Below are positions 59,607 through 64,000 of a DNA stretch of 64,000 nucleotides, in pieces. The notes under the pieces are model-generated. The model was not told the DNA's origin and did no database searches. It was given only the letters and a program-made list of their open reading frames with translations. The stretch lies in the NCBI GenBank assembly GCA_030278955.1, contig JAOANR010000011.1, positions 31,810,403-31,874,402 of the forward strand, given 5' to 3'. The number at the start of each line of letters is the position of its first letter. The stretch's first letter is position 1. This DNA is from Hygrophila difformis. Its lineage: Eukaryota > Streptophyta > Magnoliopsida > Lamiales > Acanthaceae. The translations under genes were made by a program, and so were the position numbers.

Positions 59607-60148
59607 GATATCTAAGACCTAGGGCGTCCAAAATCTGACCCCAAGGGTCTTGGGTCTAGAGATGTTCAACCGAAAGTCGAAAAATCCGCGTTCGGGCGAG
59701 AGATTCACGCAACGGGCAAATCTGTCGCTTGGCGCGGCCGTGGCGCGCCCTTCCCCTTGTGACCGCGCGGCCACCGCGCCGAACTCGCCCGGGCTTCGCT
59801 CCGGGCGGATCGTGCGATCCGTCGTGCTTTTCCTCCTCTCTTTCGGACTTCTATCCTTCTATGCTCCCGTTTTATGATCTTCGGGGTATCTTCGGGTTCC
59901 GATTTCCTATCTTAATTTTATTCGGATCTAAATTTATATTTGGACTCGAGTTATTGAGTCTATCGGTGTCGGGTCCCCGTGTAACCATTTATTCGATTAA
60001 ATTGTCTTCGGCTTCCCGGGTTCTCGGAATTTTGTTTCCTTTTTAATTGAAATTCCATTTCTCATTTCCTCTACATTTATTTCTTTATTTATTATATTTA
60101 TTTCGTTTATTTTATTTATTTTATGTTGGAAAATTTCCGGGTATTACA

Positions 60149-60164
60149 GTCTACCCTCCTTAAG
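60149..60164 (-). promoter_or_regulatory. Polypurine tract of the gag-only element
   Basis: Element-sense CTTAAGGAGGGTAGAC directly before the LTR. It shares AAGGAGGGTAGA with the gypsy element at 37082. Confidence 0.88.
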
Positions 60165-60434
60165 AATCAACTTCGTCCTCGAAGTTGTGTTTCGGCTCTT
60201 CTCGTGCCAAAGTTTTTTTGTTGTTTTATTATTTTGCGACTGAACTTAGAATTAAAACTTCTAAGCTGCCTACGTACCCTGTGAAGGGATCAAGCCATAA
60301 CGTAGTTCAAAACAAGTTGAATTTGTTTATTTATGATTTAGGATACATGATATCGAGTCGAACTCCAAAAATAAATAATTACGGGGTATCACATCCTCTC
60401 CCCCTTAGCACTTCAGTTATGTCCCCATAACTGC
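60165..60434 (-). other. Short 3' non-coding part of the gag-only element
   Basis: Sequence between the gag stop and the polypurine tract (element sense). It keeps the GAGGACGAAGTT motif typical of gypsy elements after pol, so pol was removed and its 3' flank retained. Confidence 0.6.
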
Positions 60435-61586
60435 CTATTCAGTACTCTCGAGAGGTTTCGGGTTTTGGTCTTTATTCTGATGGTACTGGTGCCGTTGGTT
60501 GTTGCCACCTTGACCGTCTGGGTTTCGTGGTTGCTTAGGTCGAGTAGTCACATCCTCTCTCTTGTCGATGTTCTCTTTCCGTGTCCGGCAATCACGCAGC
60601 TGATGACCATGTCGACCACATCGAAGGCATGCTCCAGGCTGAGGGCATCCTTTCGCATAATGCGGTTTACCACACTTTGGACATGGTGACGCATAGTCAC
60701 CATGGTTGAAGACTATCCCCTTTTTCTCCCCATTGTCATTTTGATGTTGTCCTTTCGAGTTTCCATCAAAATGGTCCTTATCCACCTTGTATTCTCCTTG
60801 TGGTCCTTGGTTAGCCTCATCTACCAATTTCCGTTTCAGTCCTTGGACTCGTGCAACCGCTACCGCACGATCATAAACCGTCTGCAGGTTCGTGAATTGT
60901 CCTACTGCAAGTATCTCCCGGATACTAAGGTTCAGACCCATCTCAAATTTCTGAGCCTTGTTAGAGTCGGTTGGTACTATCCTCGTAGCAAATCGTACCA
61001 ACTCCTTAAACCGGGTGTAATACTGCTGCACCGTCCGTCCCTCTTGCTTCAGTGATAAAAACTCTTCGTACATTGCCGCCTTGGTGCTCATGGGGTAGAA
61101 GCGGTCCCTTAGATCCTCCTTAAGTTTAATCCACGAATAAGCATCTTCAGCTTCCTCTAAATTCCTCTGGAGGTCTTGCCACCACTCATCGGCTTCGCCT
61201 CCTAAGTAGTAGGTTGCTACTCGTGTCTTTGCCTCATCAGGACATTTGATAGCATCCAAGAGCTTATCAAATGTACGGATCCACCCCTCTAGTTTGGCGG
61301 GATCCTCCTGCCCATCATAACGTGGTGGTTGATAGGGATTCACCAACGCTAGATAGTTGGTTTGAGCTACGGGCGGAGTTACTGCTGCAGGTGTCCTATG
61401 CACCTCCGCATTTCCTAATGCTACTAGGAATCCCTCTATCGTTTTTAAACGTGCTTCCATATTATTGGGCGCTTGAGGCACTTGCTCTCCTAGGTTCTGA
61501 GGACTTTCGCTGTTGTTGGGCGTGTTGGACAGGTTAGCATCAGTGCCGTTTGGACTCACCTTCCTTGGTTTCCTCCTAGGCGCCAT
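60435..61586 (-). CDS. Retrotransposon Gag protein, intact
   Basis: 383 residues from ATG at 61586. Gag builds the particle that packages element RNA. The basic head (MAPRRKPRKVSPNG) is followed by the retrotransposon gag core at about residues 90-240 (YQPPRYDGQEDPAKLEGWIR, YYLGGEADEWWQDLQRNL, LKEDLRDRFYPMSTKAAMYE, FEMGLNLSIREILAVGQFTN). Two zinc knuckles come next (CPKCGKPHYAKGC and CLRCGRHGHQLRDC), then a hydrophilic Gln/Asn-rich tail ending PLESTE. No stop or frameshift interrupts it, in contrast to the gag-pol at 32521. No protease or pol follows. The start is the only ATG before the conserved core and follows the leader. An open gag in a pol-less element suggests selection or very recent activity. 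Confidence 0.92.
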   Translation of the reverse strand: MAPRRKPRKVSPNGTDANLSNTPNNSESPQNLGEQVPQAPNNMEARLKTIEGFLVALGNAEVHRTPAAVTPPVAQTNYLALVNPYQPPRYDGQEDPAKLEGWIRTFDKLLDAIKCPDEAKTRVATYYLGGEADEWWQDLQRNLEEAEDAYSWIKLKEDLRDRFYPMSTKAAMYEEFLSLKQEGRTVQQYYTRFKELVRFATRIVPTDSNKAQKFEMGLNLSIREILAVGQFTNLQTVYDRAVAVARVQGLKRKLVDEANQGPQGEYKVDKDHFDGNSKGQHQNDNGEKKGIVFNHGDYASPCPKCGKPHYAKGCPQPGACLRCGRHGHQLRDCRTRKENIDKREDVTTRPKQPRNPDGQGGNNQRHQYHQNKDQNPKPLESTE

Positions 61587-61647
61587 TTTCTGTTATAACA
61601 TGTATAGATTAGCTTATCTTGGTTTAGATAGATCGCTCGAGCAAGAC

Positions 61648-62223
61648 GTTTCGTAAATTTCTAATTTCAAATTTTCGGATTTGTGGTTTGGAACTCCAAA
61701 CAAGATTTTTGGAATAAAAAGTTTTTTAATAAAACTTGATTTTCTTATTGTTCCACATGAGGAAGTTTTCTAGTTCGTACCATGATAGGAATGGCTAGAG
61801 CCGAGATTTGTTATGCTTAGGCGTGCGCTTAGATGAACGCGATCTAAAACTAAGGCAGGATAAGTCCCTAGTGAACGTCTCTAATTTGATGTCAAGCGTC
61901 TAAGTCATCTAGTGCAGGCAAAAGATCTAAGTTAATATTCGCCAAGATTCTAAGTTCAATTTCGCCAAGATTCTAAGTTCAATTTTGCCAAGATTCTAAG
62001 TTCATAAAAGAAATGCAATATGCAAATGCAAATGATGATTTCCCCCCAAAAATAATTTATGCACTATATATAAATGTTTCCCATGGGTTTTAAAATAAAA
62101 ATTTTCTCCATGGAAATAATACTTTAAAATTTAAAATGATAGTCAAAATATTAATAATAGTTTAAAAATAGTAATGGTTTAAAAATAGTAGTTTTAAAAA
62201 TATTCTGGGCTCTGATACCACCT
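61648..62223 (-). repeat. Leader of the gag-only element
   Basis: Non-coding leader between PBS and gag. Same sequence as 57073-57648, with three 22-bp repeats (ATTCTAAGTTCAATTTCGCC-like). PBS at 62209-62220. Confidence 0.85.
62209..62220 (-). promoter_or_regulatory. Primer binding site of the right LTR
   Basis: GCTCTGATACCA on plus, initiator tRNA-Met type, three bases from the LTR at 62224. Confidence 0.88.
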
Positions 62224-64000
62224 TGTAACACCCCGGTTTTTGGTCACCCAGGTCGGGATGTCACCGCCACACCTCCCTAGCAAGACACGGTTTCTCCGAG
62301 CTTACTAAAGAGATGCAAGGCTATGGATTTTCAGAATTTAAAATATTCAAACAGCCCATTCATATATAATTTAAAAATAATACATCAAAGTTGCAGCGGA
62401 AAATAATATTTACATATATGTATCGCAGCGGAATTTAAATATAGGGCCAACATGGCCTAATCACGGGTTAAACAGGCCCGTTCATGCAAGATCTAGTCTA
62501 ATACAAAAATTCAAAATAATATATCATCCCAAGCTTCCCGTGTATGCATATGAGGATGCATAATTCTCAACTCTGGAAGAAAAAGAAATAAAAATGGTTT
62601 GGTCAGCACTACGTGCTGAGTAAGTTAACACATACATAACTATGGGGTTTCAAAGCCATTATTTAATATTTAAAGAAAACATATGCACAACACCACATAA
62701 TTTAATTTATTTTGCTAACAATAATTCAAACGACAGAGACTTCATAAGATCATAAATATAATTTGCAAAGCAATATAATTTAAAAGCATAATCCAAAAGG
62801 AACAATTTTCGAGTCTCCTAGTTTCATATCTCACGTCTCATGTTTCAAGTTTATGTTTCAATTGCCATTCGGCAAGCTTTATATTTCAATTGCCTTCCGG
62901 CAAGCAGTATATTTCAATTGCCTCTCGGCAAGCAGTATATTTCAATTGCCTTTCGGCAAGCAGGATATTTCAATTGCCTTTCGGCAAGCAGGATATTTCA
63001 ATTGCCCTTCGGCAAGCAGGATATTTCAATTTGTATTTTATTTCAAAGGAATTCCCAATCATCTAAACCTTAAAGGCTAATTTCATGTTTCAACAAGATT
63101 TCAAGATTTAACTACCGGTAAACCACTGTTTACTCTAAAATTCGTCTAAATTCAGATTTGATTCCAAAAATTCCGAAATTTCACTACTGACTCAGAAACG
63201 TTGAGACGAACAACTTTCGTGTTTTAACTTTTTCAATCCAAGATACCAAAATAGGTCAAAAACACCAATTTTCGCAGAAACACAAATCTGTCCGAATTGT
63301 ACATACCACAGTTTAAAGATATCGAGTTCTACCATAGCAAATCAACTCCAAATTTTACGAAATTTCATAGAGACCATCTTAAGACATTTATCTACAACTT
63401 TCATGTTTGGAAAAAGATCTAAATCATCCTAGAGCCCTAGTCAAAAACGTCATCAAGTTCTGATCTAAGTTCCGTCAAGAATTTCACGATCCACATCCTA
63501 GCAGTTCGGTTTCGGATGGATTTCATATATCAAATCATCCCGAAAAATTCTGAAATTTTATGGAGGTGTTCTTAAAGCATAGATCTACAACTCTTATGTT
63601 CAACGCCAAGCCTAGATCGGTCTAGATCTAACGTAGAAATCACCAACAAGTTCGAGCTAAAGTTCTGTCACCGTTTCAAGATCTAAACCAAAGGCAGGTC
63701 TGTTCGTGGTCGTTTTCGGGTATCAAAACACGATGAAACATTATGAAATTTTTACAGTAGATAGATCTATGTCTTAGGAACGTTTTTTGTGTTTTAAGTT
63801 TTTCCGTTTGAAGTCGTTTTAAGGTTCGGAAAAATTAGACAAATCTGTTGCGCCGTTAAAAAACTTACGTTGGCAGATTTCATGTCCTTGATTCGAATCT
63901 TTAAATCTAACGTATTTTAATTTCTCCCAAACCATGTAAGGTTAACTTACAGAGTTTGTGAACGTCCGGGATCGTCTATTCGAAGGCGTGGCTTCCAGTC
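62224..64000 (-). repeat. 5' LTR of the gag-only element, cut by the window edge
   Basis: Begins TGTAACACCCCGG on plus; 1777 bp are visible. It agrees with the truncated LTR at 55450 at all seven positions where the middle LTR differs. Confidence 0.92.
62857..63024 (-). repeat. Six 28-bp hairpin repeats in the right LTR
   Basis: Same six units, first hairpin at 62862 and last at 63002 (five steps of 28 bp). All six stems are perfect here, as at 56083. Confidence 0.92.

Larger units (their letters stand above)
57649..60148 (-). repeat. Full LTR (middle copy), 2.5 kb
   Basis: On the plus strand it begins TGTAACACCCCGG and ends CCGGGTATTACA. It is bounded by a PBS on the left and the polypurine tract on the right, so it has served as a 5' LTR to the left and a 3' LTR to the right. 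It carries private variants absent from both other LTRs (for example ATAGTTTGG, CTAAGTAAG, TTGTCTTCCGG). Confidence 0.92.
55450..64000 (-). mobile_element. Composite gag-only LTR retrotransposon (TR-GAG-like) with three LTRs
   Basis: In element orientation (minus) the order is LTR (right edge of window to 62224), PBS, leader, gag, polypurine tract, LTR (60148-57649), PBS, leader (57648-57073), and the 3' part of a third LTR (57075-55450). No pol is present: the gag stop is only 286 bases from the second LTR. LTR and leader features (GGTGTTACA end, initiator-Met PBS, AAGGAGGGTAGA tract) are those of the same gypsy lineage as 29317-39389. The right end lies outside the window. Confidence 0.85.

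Overview
This window is nuclear DNA of a flowering plant, most likely a eudicot. The evidence is GT-AG introns, an F-box/LRR gene with a TATA box, fragments of plant-specific genes (a plant-type GH35 beta-galactosidase, sucrose-phosphate synthase, a TOPLESS-family exon, a SWD2-like WD40 protein), a nuclear copy of chloroplast ndhA, and a dense load of plant transposons. Only one host gene looks intact: the F-box/LRR gene at 7667-9605. Nearly everything else is mobile DNA or gene debris carried by it. Helitron, MULE, hAT and LTR calls rest on termini, target-site duplications (TSDs) and protein motifs read by eye; no database search was possible.

Layout. 1-4600: two facing Helitron-like 3' ends around 766-785, then a minus-strand set of gene fragments (a TOPLESS exon joined in phase to decayed SWD2-like exons, with a chloroplast ndhA fragment in an intron). 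7600-9605: the F-box/LRR gene, which looks like a fusion of two tandem copies. 10230-11130: decayed sucrose-phosphate synthase. 12635-12806 and 20874-21039: two copies of a tRNA-derived SINE with TSDs. 13601-14216: a small Mutator-like (MULE) element filled with a TCGCTGAA tandem array. 15022-20610: a hAT-like element containing a Stowaway MITE that is split by a 4.6 kb Helitron; the Helitron carries exons of two unrelated genes, both in its own orientation.

21858-41123: a short Helitron split by a LINE (21916-40433), which is itself split by a Ty3/gypsy element (29317-39389) whose two LTRs are almost identical although its coding region is wrecked. 41165-42323: a MULE with a 22-bp ACATTCTGT array. 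42322-46503: a recently autonomous MULE with roughly 300-bp inverted repeats, encoding a MURA/FAR1-type transposase followed by an OTU-type cysteine protease domain. 46915-48081 and 53444-54602: two more TCGCTGAA-array MULEs with perfect 9-bp TSDs. 49584-53274: a 5'-truncated LINE with a 13-bp TSD. 54677-55449: three diverged copies of a 120-bp block among more TCAGCGA motifs.

55450-64000: a minus-strand composite of three LTRs with one intact gag and no pol (a TR-GAG-like non-autonomous retrotransposon). Its LTRs carry six tandem 28-bp units, each of which would fold in sense RNA into a five-pair hairpin; four of the six loops fit GNRA.

The most unusual points are the three-level hAT/Stowaway/Helitron nest with a two-gene capture, the MULE families built on 22-23 bp minisatellites, the GNRA-hairpin array in the gag-only retrotransposon, and the fused tandem F-box gene.
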